Part shown: one piece after another, positions 1-8,513 of the stretch
How the letters are laid out: the number at the start of each line of letters is the position of its first letter
How positions within the stretch are numbered: position 1 is the first letter of the stretch
Assembly (NCBI RefSeq): GCF_000731095.1
Contig: NZ_JMTZ01000037.1
Coordinates: forward strand, 1 to 39,369
DNA: 39,369 nt
Direction: 5' to 3'
Source of the DNA: Lysobacter antibioticus
GTDB taxonomy: Bacteria > Pseudomonadota > Gammaproteobacteria > Xanthomonadales > Xanthomonadaceae
Program-made: the position numbers and the translations under genes
Notes under the pieces: model-generated
Database searches by the model: none
The model's input: the letters and a program-made list of their open reading frames with translations, nothing else
Told to the model about the DNA's origin: nothing

Positions 1-230
1 ATCCTTGTCCTATCGAAAAACGGCGCACGTCCTGTGCGCCGCCCTCCGGGTCTCCATTGGACCGGTAAACCGAGAGCCACAGCCAGAGCCACAGCCAGAG
101 CCACAGCCAGAGCCGCGGCCTGAAATCGGTACTCGCTGCATGGATCTGCCCGGGCATAGCCAAAACCGCCATCCGCTCGGGACGCTGGCCCAAGCGGCAA
201 AGACACCGAACCTACACCTCCGATGCTGCG
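1..230. other. Upstream region without a supported gene
   Basis: I see no convincing gene here: possible frames lack ribosome binding sites, domains and normal codon bias. The stretch lies upstream of the nitrate operon control region and contains a short tandem repeat (listed separately). It may be the intergenic space to a neighbour outside the window. Confidence 0.5.
73..120. repeat. 12-bp tandem repeat, about four copies
   Basis: The unit AGAGCCACAGCC occurs three times exactly (73-84, 85-96, 97-108), followed by a degenerate copy ending in GCGGCC (109-120). It would encode Pro-Gln-Pro-Glu repeats in one frame, but no gene is supported here, so it is listed as a non-coding microsatellite-like repeat. 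Function unknown. Confidence 0.85.
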
Positions 231-249
231 TTGCACAAACATGGTGCAA
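231..249. promoter_or_regulatory. Probable NtrC-binding site
   Basis: The sequence TGCAC-N7-GTGCA (232-248), extended by T/A at both ends, is a 19-bp interrupted palindrome. It matches the classical NtrC (NRI) site found upstream of glnA-type promoters. It lies about 140-160 bp upstream of the inferred start at 390, a usual distance for sigma-54 activator sites. Only this one copy is clear; NtrC usually binds paired sites, so a weaker second site may exist. Confidence 0.75.
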
Positions 250-362
250 GCCCGCTCGATTTTGGAGCGCGACGCTCCCCAGGCACCGAGCGCGCATCCG
301 TATCGCTCACCCAAGTGATTGAAATCGTGACGAACGCAGCTCATTCGCTTCGATGCGCATAG

Positions 363-378
363 TTGGCACGGCTATTGC
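363..378 (+). promoter_or_regulatory. Sigma-54 (RpoN) promoter of the nitrate assimilation operon
   Basis: TTGGCACG-N4-TTGC matches the -24/-12 consensus with correct spacing. Counting 12 bases from the C of the -12 element puts +1 near 390, one base before the first leader hairpin. Together with the upstream NtrC-like palindrome this indicates nitrogen-limitation control, as established for assimilatory nitrate operons such as Klebsiella nasF. Confidence 0.88.
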
Positions 379-390
379 GTAGCCTAGTAG

Positions 391-458
391 GCGGATGCAA
401 CGGCGCATCCGCGACAACCTGATTCCGGCAGACGGGCCAACGGCGGTCCGGCCTGTCG
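391..458 (+). ncRNA. Dual-hexaloop leader RNA (ANTAR-protein target, NasR/NasT type)
   Basis: Two hairpins stand in series. P1 has a perfect 8-bp stem (391-398 with 405-412) and loop AACGGC (399-404). P2 pairs 427-431 with 453-457 and 433-438 with 445-450 around a small internal loop, again with loop AACGGC (439-444). Both loops have A at position 1 and G at position 4, the known signature of RNAs bound by ANTAR-domain antiterminators. The transcript is predicted to begin at P1, and an intrinsic terminator follows P2. By family knowledge, a nitrate-activated NasR or NasT protein binds here and prevents termination. That regulator is not in the window. Confidence 0.85.
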
Positions 459-463
459 AAGAC

Positions 464-510
464 AACGGCGTCTTTCCGGTGCGAACCGGGAAGGCGCCGT
501 TTTCGTTTCT
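464..510 (+). terminator. Leader intrinsic terminator (attenuator)
   Basis: A 17-bp stem pairs 464-480 with 485-501, with two G-U type pairs and a GCGA tetraloop (481-484). It is followed by a T-rich run (500-509). It lies between the ANTAR hairpins and the first start codon at 579, so it should stop transcription unless antitermination occurs. Confidence 0.88.
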
Positions 511-578
511 CCCCCTCACGGCCGTTGCGGGACGCCTGGATCGGGCGTCCGCCGCGGCCCCGTTCGGAGATTGCGCGG

Positions 579-1787
579 ATGGATCGATCCTTCTGGCGGG
601 CCGGGCATACGCCCACGCTGTTGTCGGCTTTTCTGTATTTCGATTTGAGCTTCATGGTCTGGTACCTGCTCGGGCCGATGCAGGTGCAGATCGCCCAGGC
701 GCTGCATCTGGATACGCAACAGCGTGCCTTGATGGTGGCTGCGCCGATTCTCTGCGGTGCGGTGCTGCGCTTGTTCCTGGGGATGTTCGCCGACCGCGTC
801 GGCGCCAAGCGCGCCGGCTTGATGGCGCAGGCGGTGGTGATCGCGGCCTTGTTGGCAGCGTGGTGGCTCGGCGTCGACAGTTTCGCCCAGGCCTTGTTGC
901 TCGGCTTGATGCTCGGCGTCGCCGGGGCGTCGTTCGCGGTCGCCTTGCCGCTGGCCTCGCGTTGGTACCCACCCGAGCATCAGGGCACGGCGATGGGCAT
1001 CGCCGGCGCCGGCAACTCGGGCACGGTGCTCGCGGCCTTGTTCGCACCGGCGTTGGCGGCCGCGTTCGGCTATCAGAACGTGTTCGGCCTGGCCTGCATT
1101 CCGCTGGTGCTGGTGTGGGCGGTGTTCGCGGTGTGCGCCAAGGACGCGCCGGTCGACACGCCGAGCAAGCACTGGGCCGATTACGGCCGGGTGCTGGTCG
1201 GCAACCGCGACTCGTGGTGGTTCATGCTGTTCTACGCGATCACCTTCGGCGGTTTCGCCGGCTTCGCCAGCGCTTTGCCGGGTTATTTCCACGACCAGTT
1301 CGGCTTCGAGCCGAAGATCGCCGGCTGGGCGACCGCGGCCTGCGTGCTCGCCGGCTCGGTGATGCGGCCGCTCGGCGGTGCTATCGCCGACCGCATCGGC
1401 GGCACCCGCACCTTGCTTGCGGTGTATCTCGCGGTCGCGACCCTGGTCGCCGTCGCCGCGCTCGGCATCGGCGGCCCGGTCGCAACCGTGGCCTTGTTCG
1501 TACTCACTCTGCTATGCCTGGGCGCCGGCAACGGCGCGGTGTTTCAGCTCGTGCCGCAGCGCTTCGGCGCCGACATCGGCCTGATGACCGGCTTGATCGG
1601 CATGGCCGGCGGCATTGGCGGGTTCTTGCTCGCCGCCGGCATGGGCATGCTGAAGCAGCACACCGGCAGCTATGCGCTAGGTCTGTGGCTGTTCGCCGCT
1701 TGCGCTGCGTTGGCTTGGGGCTTGTTGGCGAGCCTGCGCCATCAGTGGCGCCACCGTTGGGCGGCGCTCAGCGCCGCACGCGTCTGA
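579..1787 (+). CDS. narK: NarK/NasA-family nitrate (nitrite) transporter, MFS
   Basis: A 402-residue major facilitator protein of the nitrate/nitrite porter family that imports nitrate for the reductases encoded downstream. It shows about 12 hydrophobic segments. The first nitrate signature, AGAGNSG, is at residues 142-148, and the second, GAGNGAVFQLVP, is near residue 320. Substrate-site arginines are likely in GAVLRLF (R64) and in the equivalent GSVMRPL segment of the second half. The chosen ATG at 579 follows CGGAGA with normal spacing and starts MDRSFWRAG; an upstream in-frame ATG at 525 lacks a good site. It is first in the operon, behind the attenuator, with 20 bp to nirB. The direction of transport is inferred from context. 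Confidence 0.95.
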   Translation: MDRSFWRAGHTPTLLSAFLYFDLSFMVWYLLGPMQVQIAQALHLDTQQRALMVAAPILCGAVLRLFLGMFADRVGAKRAGLMAQAVVIAALLAAWWLGVDSFAQALLLGLMLGVAGASFAVALPLASRWYPPEHQGTAMGIAGAGNSGTVLAALFAPALAAAFGYQNVFGLACIPLVLVWAVFAVCAKDAPVDTPSKHWADYGRVLVGNRDSWWFMLFYAITFGGFAGFASALPGYFHDQFGFEPKIAGWATAACVLAGSVMRPLGGAIADRIGGTRTLLAVYLAVATLVAVAALGIGGPVATVALFVLTLLCLGAGNGAVFQLVPQRFGADIGLMTGLIGMAGGIGGFLLAAGMGMLKQHTGSYALGLWLFAACAALAWGLLASLRHQWRHRWAALSAARV

Positions 1788-1807
1788 ACCGGCCCCGGAG
1801 CGAACTC

Positions 1808-4261
1808 ATGAAGAAACCCAGATTGGTGGTGGTCGGCAACGGCATGGCGGGCGCACGCACGCTCGAAGAGCTGTTGAAGCTGGTCCCGGACATGTACGAC
1901 ATCACGGTGTTCGGCGCCGAGCCGCATCCGAACTACAACCGCATTCTGCTGTCGCCGGTGCTGGCCGGCGAGCAGGCCTTCGACGATATCGTGCTGAATT
2001 CTCTGGCGTGGTACGCCGAGCACGGCATCCGTCTGCATCTGGGCAAGGAAGTCAGCCGCATCGATCGGGTGCGGCGTCGGGTCATCGCCGCCGACGGCAC
2101 CGAGGCCGAGTACGACCGTCTGCTTATCGCCACCGGTTCGCTGCCGATCGTGCTGCCGGTGCCGGGCAAGGACCTGAAGGGCGTGATCGGCTACCGCGAC
2201 ATCCACGACACCCAGGCGATGATCGACACCGCCAAGGTGAAGCGGCATGCGGTGGTCATCGGCGGCGGCCTGCTCGGGCTGGAAGCCGCCAACGGCCTCA
2301 AGCAGCGCGGCATGGAGGTGACGGTGGTGCACCTGGCCGGCTGGCTGCTGGAGCGCCAGCTCGACCCGGTCGCCGGGCAATTGTTGGAGAAGTCGCTGAC
2401 CGAGCGCGGGCTGAAGTTCCGCCTCAACACCGCGACCCAGGAACTGATCGGCAACGAGCAGGGCGAAGTGACCGCGGTGCGCTTCTCCGACGGCAGCGAA
2501 GAGCCGGCCGACCTGGTGGTGATGGCGGTCGGCATCCGCCCGAACATCCAGTTGGCCCAGGCCTCGGGCATCCACTGTGCGCGCGGCATCGTCGTCAACG
2601 ACTCGCTGCAGACCTTCGACCCGCGCGTTTACGCCGTGGGCGAATGCGTCAGCCATCGCGGCATCGCCTACGGCCTGGTCGCGCCCCTGTTCGAGCAGGC
2701 CAAGGTCTGCGCCAATCACCTGGCGAACTACGGCATCGGCATCTACAGCGGCTCGGTGTCCTCGACCAAGCTCAAGGTCACCGGCATCGACCTGTTCTCG
2801 GCCGGCAACTTCATGGGCGGCGACGGCAGCGAGGAGATCGTCCTGTCCGACCCGGCCGGCGGCGTTTACAAGAAGTTGGTGATCAAGGACGACCGTTTGA
2901 TCGGCGCCTGCCTGTACGGCGATACCAACGACGGCGGTTGGTACTTCAAGCTGCTCAAGGACGGCAGCCGCATCGACGACCGCCGCGACCAACTGATGTT
3001 CGGCGAGAAAGCGCTCGGCGATTCCGGCACCGCCGGGCAGAACCGGGCCAGCGCCATGACCGACCGCGACGAGGTCTGCGGCTGCAACGGCGTGTGCAAG
3101 GGCACTATCGTCAAGGCGATCAACGAGCAGGGTTTGTTCACCGTCGACGAGGTCAAGAAGCAGACCAAGGCGGCGAGTTCCTGCGGCTCTTGCACCGGCC
3201 TGGTCGAGCAGATCCTGATGAACTGTCTGGGCTCGAACTTCCAGGAAACCCCGAAGACCAAGGCGGTGTGCGCCTGCACCGACCACAGCCACGGCGACGT
3301 GCGCAAGGCGATCCGCGAGCACCGGCTGTACACCCATGCCGCGGCCTACGCCTTCCTGGAGTGGCGCACGCCGAACGGCTGCGCGACCTGCCGGCCGGCG
3401 ATCAACTATTACCTGCTGTCGACCTGGCCGCGCGAAGCGGTCGACGACCCGCAGTCGCGCTTCATCAACGAACGCGCCCACGCCAACATCCAGAAGGACG
3501 GCACCTTCTCGGTGATCCCGCAGATGAAGGGCGGGGTGACCAATGCCGGCGAACTGCGGCGCATCGCCGATGTCGCCGACAAGTACGCGGTGCCGATGTT
3601 GAAGGTCACCGGCGGCCAGCGCATCGACCTGCTGGGCATCAAGAAAGAAGACCTGGTCGATGTGTGGAAAGACCTCGGCATGAATTCCGGCCACGCCTAC
3701 GGCAAGTCGATCCGCACGGTGAAGACCTGCGTCGGCAGCGAGTTCTGCCGCTTCGGCACCCAGAACAGCACGCAGATGGGGATCGACCTGGAAACCATGC
3801 TCGCCAACATGTGGAGCCCGCACAAGGTCAAGCTGGCGGTGTCGGGCTGCCCGCGCAACTGCGCCGAATCCGGGATCAAGGACGTCGGCATCATCGCCGT
3901 GGACTCGGGCTGGGAAATCCACATCGGCGGCAACGGCGGCATCAAGACCGAGGTCGCGCGCTTCCTGGTCAAGGTCAAGACCAGCGACGAGGTGCGCGAA
4001 TACACCGGCGCTTTCCTGCAGCTGTACCGCGAAGAGGCCTATTACCTCGACCGCACCGTGCATTACATCGCCCGCGTCGGCATGGACTACATCGTCCAGC
4101 GTGTGGTCGAGGACGCGGCTAACCGCAAGGCCTTGTTCGAGCGCCTGCTGTATGCGCTGGAAGGCTTGCCCGACCCCTGGGCCGCGCGCATCGCCGGGGC
4201 GCGCCCGCGCGAGTTCCAGCCGCTGCGCATTCCTGCCACGCTCGTCGACGCGGAGGCCTGA
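1808..4261 (+). CDS. nirB: Assimilatory NAD(P)H-nitrite reductase, large subunit
   Basis: An 817-residue cytoplasmic enzyme reducing nitrite to ammonium with six electrons from NAD(P)H. Domains in order: FAD/NAD pyridine nucleotide oxidoreductase (FAD motif GNGMAG at 10-15, NAD motif GGGLLG at 152-157); a BFD-like [2Fe-2S] domain (C424, C426, C459, C462); a second similar Cys set (C488, C490, C525, C528); then the siroheme/[4Fe-4S] sulfite/nitrite reductase module with C641, C647, C681 and C685. Length and order are typical of full NirB. GGAG stands 7 bases before ATG 1808. Siroheme should come from the methyltransferase at the operon end, and NirD follows after 3 bp. Confidence 0.97.
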   Translation: MKKPRLVVVGNGMAGARTLEELLKLVPDMYDITVFGAEPHPNYNRILLSPVLAGEQAFDDIVLNSLAWYAEHGIRLHLGKEVSRIDRVRRRVIAADGTEAEYDRLLIATGSLPIVLPVPGKDLKGVIGYRDIHDTQAMIDTAKVKRHAVVIGGGLLGLEAANGLKQRGMEVTVVHLAGWLLERQLDPVAGQLLEKSLTERGLKFRLNTATQELIGNEQGEVTAVRFSDGSEEPADLVVMAVGIRPNIQLAQASGIHCARGIVVNDSLQTFDPRVYAVGECVSHRGIAYGLVAPLFEQAKVCANHLANYGIGIYSGSVSSTKLKVTGIDLFSAGNFMGGDGSEEIVLSDPAGGVYKKLVIKDDRLIGACLYGDTNDGGWYFKLLKDGSRIDDRRDQLMFGEKALGDSGTAGQNRASAMTDRDEVCGCNGVCKGTIVKAINEQGLFTVDEVKKQTKAASSCGSCTGLVEQILMNCLGSNFQETPKTKAVCACTDHSHGDVRKAIREHRLYTHAAAYAFLEWRTPNGCATCRPAINYYLLSTWPREAVDDPQSRFINERAHANIQKDGTFSVIPQMKGGVTNAGELRRIADVADKYAVPMLKVTGGQRIDLLGIKKEDLVDVWKDLGMNSGHAYGKSIRTVKTCVGSEFCRFGTQNSTQMGIDLETMLANMWSPHKVKLAVSGCPRNCAESGIKDVGIIAVDSGWEIHIGGNGGIKTEVARFLVKVKTSDEVREYTGAFLQLYREEAYYLDRTVHYIARVGMDYIVQRVVEDAANRKALFERLLYALEGLPDPWAARIAGARPREFQPLRIPATLVDAEA

Positions 4262-4264
4262 GCC

Positions 4265-4609
4265 ATGGAATCGACTGCCTCCTGGTTGCGGGTATGCCGG
4301 CTCGACGACATCCCGGTGTTGGGCGCGCGGGTGTTGGAAATGGCCGGGGCCGACAACATCGCCTTGTTCCGCACCGCCGGTGATCGCGTGTTCGCGATGG
4401 TCGACCGCTGTCCGCACAAGGGCGGGCCGCTGTCGCAGGGCATCGTCGCCGGCGACAGCGTCACCTGTCCGCTGCACGGTTGGAACATCGCCCTGGCCAG
4501 CGGCGAAGCCTGCGCGCCCGACGTCGGTTGCGCGCGCAAGTTCCCGGTGCGCATCGACGGCGACGAGGTGTGGCTGTCGCTCGACGCCACCGCGCGGAGC
4601 GAGGCTTGA
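4265..4609 (+). CDS. nirD: Nitrite reductase small subunit, Rieske-type
   Basis: A 114-residue NirD with a Rieske fold. The ligand pattern is complete: C49-x-H51 in the CPHKGGPLSQG segment and C68-x2-H71 in CPLHGW. A [2Fe-2S] cluster is therefore likely, unlike some enterobacterial NirD proteins that keep the fold but lack the ligands. It partners NirB in nitrite reduction. GGAGG overlapping the end of nirB serves as ribosome binding site, and the stop overlaps the next ATG (TGATG), which suggests translational coupling. Confidence 0.95.
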   Translation: MESTASWLRVCRLDDIPVLGARVLEMAGADNIALFRTAGDRVFAMVDRCPHKGGPLSQGIVAGDSVTCPLHGWNIALASGEACAPDVGCARKFPVRIDGDEVWLSLDATARSEA

Positions 4610-7431
4610 TGGAAGATCTGGCGCTGCACGAGGAGATCGACACGGTGCCGGCGGCGGCGCCCGAGTTGCGGCGCACGCGCACGCGTTCGATCTGCTGTTA
4701 CTGCGGGGTGGGCTGCGGGGTGTTGATCGATGCCGAACACGGCCCCGACGGCAGCCGCATCGTCGGCATCGAAGGCGACCCCGAGCATCCGGCCAACCAA
4801 GGCCGGCTGTGCACCAAGGGCCGCAGCCTGCCGCAGACCGCGAGCAGCCTGAGCGGGCGGTTGTTGGCGCCGGAGCTGCGCCACCTGCGGCAGGAGCCGC
4901 GCCGCCCGGTCGATTGGGCGCTGGCGCTGGATACGGTGGCCGACCGCCTGGCCGGCATCGTCCAGCAGCACGGCCCGGACGCGGTGGCGTTCTATATCTC
5001 CGGGCAATTGTTGACCGAGGATTATTACGTCTTCAACAAGCTCGCCAAGGGCCTGCTCGGCACCAACAACATCGACACCAACTCGCGCCTGTGCATGTCC
5101 AGCGCGGTCGCCGGCTACAAGCTGGCGCTCGGCGCCGACGGCCCGCCGACCTGTTACGAAGACCTGGAACTGGCCAAGACCGTGCTGTTCGCCGGCAGCA
5201 ACATGGCCTATGCGCACCCGGTGTTGTTCCGGCGCCTGGAAGCCGCACGCGAGCGCGACCCCGAGGTGCGCTGGATCGTGATCGACCCGCGCCGCACCGA
5301 CACCGCGGCGATGGCCGACCTGCATCTGCAGATCCAGCCCGGCACCGATGTGGCGCTGTTCAACGGCATGCTGCATCACTTGATTTGGGAGGGGCGGGTC
5401 GATGCGGCGTTCATCGCCGAACACACCGACGGCTATGCCGAACTGAAGCAACTGCTGCGCGACTACACCCCGCGTATGGCCGCCGAGTTATGCGGCATCC
5501 CGGTCGCCGACCTGATCCAGGCGGCGGACTGGTTCGGCCGCGACGCTGCGGCGTTGTCGCTGTACTGCATGGGCCTCAATCAGTCCGCGCACGGCACCGA
5601 CAAGAATCTGGCCCTGATCCATCTGCATCTGGCCACCGGCCAGATCGGCAAACCCGGCGCGGGGCCGTTCTCCCTGACCGGCCAGCCCAATGCGATGGGC
5701 GGGCGCGAAGTCGGCGGCATGGCGACCATGCTCGCCGCGCATCGCGAGATCGGCAACGACGCCGACCGCGCCGAACTCGAACACCTGTGGGGGCTGCCCG
5801 GACACAGCCTGTCGGCCAAGCCCGGTCTGTCGGCGGTGGCCTTGTTCGAGGCCTTGCGCAGCGGTCGGGTCAAGGCGGTCTGGATCGCCTGCACCAACCC
5901 CGTGCATTCCATGCCGGACATCGGCCAGGTGCGCGAAGCGCTGCAACAGGCCGAGTACGTGATCGTGCAGGAAGCCTTCCGCAACACCGACACCGTGCCC
6001 TATGCCGACGTGCTGCTGCCGGCGACGAGCTGGGGCGAAAAAGAAGGCTCGGTGACCAACTCCGAACGGCGCATCTCGCGGGTGCGTGCGGCGGTGCCGG
6101 CGCCCGGCCAGGCCAGGCCGGACTGGTGGATCGCCAACGAAGTGGCGCGGCGCCTGGAGGCGCGCTTGGGGCCGCCCGGCTTCGCACCGTTGTTCGCGTT
6201 TGATGGGCCGGCGCAGATCTTCGACGAGCATCGCCGCCTCACCGTCGGTCGCGACCACGACATCGGCGGACTCGACTACGCACGCCTGGACAGCCAGGGG
6301 CCGCAGCAATGGCCGTTCCCGGCCGGCGCCGCGCAGGGGCAGGCGCGGCGCTACGGCGACGGCGTGTTCGCTACCGCCGATGGCCGCGCGCGCTTTCACC
6401 CCACGCCGTATCGGCCGGTGGCCGAAGCGACCTCGGCGCGTTTTCCGCTGCGTCTGTTGACCGGCCGCCTGCGCGATCAATGGCACGGCATGTCGCGCAG
6501 CGGAAGAGTGCCGGGCCTGTTCGCGCACAGCCCCGAACCGGGCCTGCGCATGCAGCCGCAGGACGCGGCACGTCGCGGGCTGGCGCACGGCGATCTGGTC
6601 AAAGTGATCAGCAAGCGCGGCGAATTGGTGCTGCCGCTGGAACTTTCCGACGAGGTCGCCTCCGGCACGGTGTTCGCGGCGATGCACTGGAGCGGGCAGT
6701 TCCTGTCCAGCGGCGGCATCAACGAGGTCAGTCAGCCGGCGGTGGATGCGCGTTCGTTGCAGCCGGAGCTCAAGCATGCGGCGGTGCGGATAGAGAAAGC
6801 CGAATTCGCCTGGCATCTGCTCGCGGCGCGGCGCGGCGATGCCTTGAGCCTGCAGGCCGCGGTGCAACCGCTGCTCAGGGATTGCGGCTTCGCTGCGATC
6901 ACCCTGAGCGCCGATGGCCAGGTCGACGGGCGCGATGGCGAGGGCGTTAGCGATTCCGCCTGGCTGGTGCTGCGCGCTGCCTTCGAGAATATTCCGCCGA
7001 GCGAGTGGCTGGAGGCCTTGAGCGAAGCGCTGCAGTTGCACGCCGGCCGCGACACCCTGGAGTACCGCGACGCGCGCCGCGGCCTGTTGAAGCGGGTGTC
7101 GTGGCGCGCCGATTGCGACGACAACCGCATCGACGGCCTGCTGTTGACCGATGCGCAGCGCCACGGCGCCGGCGAGAACCTGCTCGATTCGGCCCTGTCC
7201 GGGCGGCCTTGGAGCGGCTCGCGTCTGGCGGTGTTCGCGCAGTCCGGCGGTGGCGGCGCGCGCGATGCGGTGGTGTGCAACTGCCTGCAGATCCGCGAGT
7301 CGAGCATCCGTGCCGAGATCGCGCGCGGCGCCGGCGTCGCCGAACTCAAACAACGCCTGGGTTGCGGCACCGTCTGCGGCTCCTGCGGGCCGCAACTGAA
7401 CCAGCTGTGCCGCCAGGCGGCGCAGGCGTGA
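4609..7431 (+). CDS. nasA: Assimilatory nitrate reductase, catalytic subunit (molybdopterin)
   Basis: A 940-residue cytoplasmic enzyme of the DMSO reductase superfamily that reduces nitrate to nitrite. The N-terminal [4Fe-4S] motif is C29-x2-C32-x3-C36 with C68 in GRLCTKG. Molybdopterin oxidoreductase and dinucleotide-binding domains follow. A C-terminal BFD-like [2Fe-2S] domain (from about residue 888; C890, C892, C923, C926) probably receives electrons directly. No separate NasB-type electron-transfer subunit is encoded here. There is no Tat signal, which separates it from periplasmic NapA. ATG 4609 overlaps the nirD stop by one base. Confidence 0.96.
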   Translation: MEDLALHEEIDTVPAAAPELRRTRTRSICCYCGVGCGVLIDAEHGPDGSRIVGIEGDPEHPANQGRLCTKGRSLPQTASSLSGRLLAPELRHLRQEPRRPVDWALALDTVADRLAGIVQQHGPDAVAFYISGQLLTEDYYVFNKLAKGLLGTNNIDTNSRLCMSSAVAGYKLALGADGPPTCYEDLELAKTVLFAGSNMAYAHPVLFRRLEAARERDPEVRWIVIDPRRTDTAAMADLHLQIQPGTDVALFNGMLHHLIWEGRVDAAFIAEHTDGYAELKQLLRDYTPRMAAELCGIPVADLIQAADWFGRDAAALSLYCMGLNQSAHGTDKNLALIHLHLATGQIGKPGAGPFSLTGQPNAMGGREVGGMATMLAAHREIGNDADRAELEHLWGLPGHSLSAKPGLSAVALFEALRSGRVKAVWIACTNPVHSMPDIGQVREALQQAEYVIVQEAFRNTDTVPYADVLLPATSWGEKEGSVTNSERRISRVRAAVPAPGQARPDWWIANEVARRLEARLGPPGFAPLFAFDGPAQIFDEHRRLTVGRDHDIGGLDYARLDSQGPQQWPFPAGAAQGQARRYGDGVFATADGRARFHPTPYRPVAEATSARFPLRLLTGRLRDQWHGMSRSGRVPGLFAHSPEPGLRMQPQDAARRGLAHGDLVKVISKRGELVLPLELSDEVASGTVFAAMHWSGQFLSSGGINEVSQPAVDARSLQPELKHAAVRIEKAEFAWHLLAARRGDALSLQAAVQPLLRDCGFAAITLSADGQVDGRDGEGVSDSAWLVLRAAFENIPPSEWLEALSEALQLHAGRDTLEYRDARRGLLKRVSWRADCDDNRIDGLLLTDAQRHGAGENLLDSALSGRPWSGSRLAVFAQSGGGGARDAVVCNCLQIRESSIRAEIARGAGVAELKQRLGCGTVCGSCGPQLNQLCRQAAQA

Positions 7432-7465
7432 TCGCGAATTCCCGGGCCATCACTACGGAGTCATC

Positions 7466-8359
7466 ATGGATCGCATCGTTTCCGACTCGTTCCGGCGCGC
7501 ACCCAGCGAAGTGGTGTTGCTATCGGCCGGCCCCGGCGACCTGGAGCTGCTGACGATCAAGGCCGCGAAAGCGCTCGCCGCCGCCGAGGTGGTGCTGCTC
7601 GACGAATTGGTCGACCCGCGCATCGTCGAACTGGCGCCGCTGGCGCGAGTGATCCGCGTCGGCAAGCGCGGCGGTTGCCGTTCGACCCCGCAAGCTTTCA
7701 TCTGTCGCTTGATGCGCCGTTATGCACTGCAAGGGCAGCGGGTGGTGCGGGTCAAGGGCGGCGACGCGCTGTTGTTCGGCCGGGCCGGCGAAGAGATCGA
7801 TTTTCTGCGACGCGCCGGCATCGAGGTGCGCATCGTCAACGGCATCAGCGCCGGTTTCGCCGCCGCGGCGAGCCTGGGCGTGTCGCTGACCCATCGCGAT
7901 CACTGCCACGGCATCACTTTCGTCACCGCGCATACCCACGACCACGGCGAACCGGACTGGGCCGCGCTCGCGGCCACCGGCACCACCCTGGCGATCTACA
8001 TGGGCATGAGCCGGATTGCGAACGTCGCGAACGGCTTGCTGCGGCATCTGCCCGCGCAGACACCGGCGGCGATCGTGCAGGGCGCGAGCCAGGACGGCGA
8101 AACGCGCTTGTTGACGACATTGGAGCGATTGGCCGGCGACGCCGCGGGCATCGGTATGGGTACAGGCGGCGGCCGGCCGGGTGTGATCCTGGTCGGTGCG
8201 GCGTTGGCCGCAGCGCGCGCTAACGCTGCGAACACCCTTGCGGGTCGAGTCGGTCTGGCCTGGAAGAATTGTGTCGACCGGTACAAATCTTCGCGTCTGT
8301 CGTTGAGATCGCAATCGTTATTCGAGCCGATCCGTACCGAAACAGAATGCGTTGACTAG
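7466..8359 (+). CDS. cobA: Uroporphyrinogen-III C-methyltransferase (siroheme synthesis)
   Basis: A 297-residue SAM-dependent methyltransferase (SUMT) that makes precorrin-2, the first step toward the siroheme used by NirB. Family motifs are visible: SAGPGDLELLT near residue 20, VGKRGG near 72, VRVKGGDALLFGR near 90-105, and NGISAG near 130. It lacks the precorrin-2 dehydrogenase/ferrochelatase half of fused CysG, so those steps must be supplied elsewhere. The last roughly 35 residues go beyond the usual domain end and are unremarkable. CGGAG lies 5 bases before ATG 7466, 34 bp after nasA, so it is probably the last gene of the operon. Confidence 0.93.
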   Translation: MDRIVSDSFRRAPSEVVLLSAGPGDLELLTIKAAKALAAAEVVLLDELVDPRIVELAPLARVIRVGKRGGCRSTPQAFICRLMRRYALQGQRVVRVKGGDALLFGRAGEEIDFLRRAGIEVRIVNGISAGFAAAASLGVSLTHRDHCHGITFVTAHTHDHGEPDWAALAATGTTLAIYMGMSRIANVANGLLRHLPAQTPAAIVQGASQDGETRLLTTLERLAGDAAGIGMGTGGGRPGVILVGAALAAARANAANTLAGRVGLAWKNCVDRYKSSRLSLRSQSLFEPIRTETECVD

Positions 8360-8513
8360 CGCAAATACTCGTGTCTGCAGTTGAATTCGGGCTTGCGCTG
8401 CGTGTTTTTATTCGTACATGCTTCAAGTGCTCGACGGTGTCGGGCATGCGCTGACGTCATGGTTTACGGATGTGCGCATCCAGGACAACTGTGTATTTCT
8501 CAGGAGATCTTCC

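Noticed and set aside
10-322. Short open frames on both strands at the left edge
   Set aside because: No ribosome binding site or domain; composition is dominated by the 12-bp tandem repeat.
395-1807. Long in-frame upstream extension of nirB (from 395)
   Set aside because: It reads through the leader hairpins and the transporter gene in the wrong frame, giving an Arg/Gly/Ala-rich product. The transporter frame has clear MFS features, and nirB has its own ATG at 1808 with a ribosome binding site.
1742-4477. 911-residue open frame antisense to nirB
   Set aside because: A product of high GC third-position bias; low-complexity His/Gln/Ala/Val composition and no recognisable domain.
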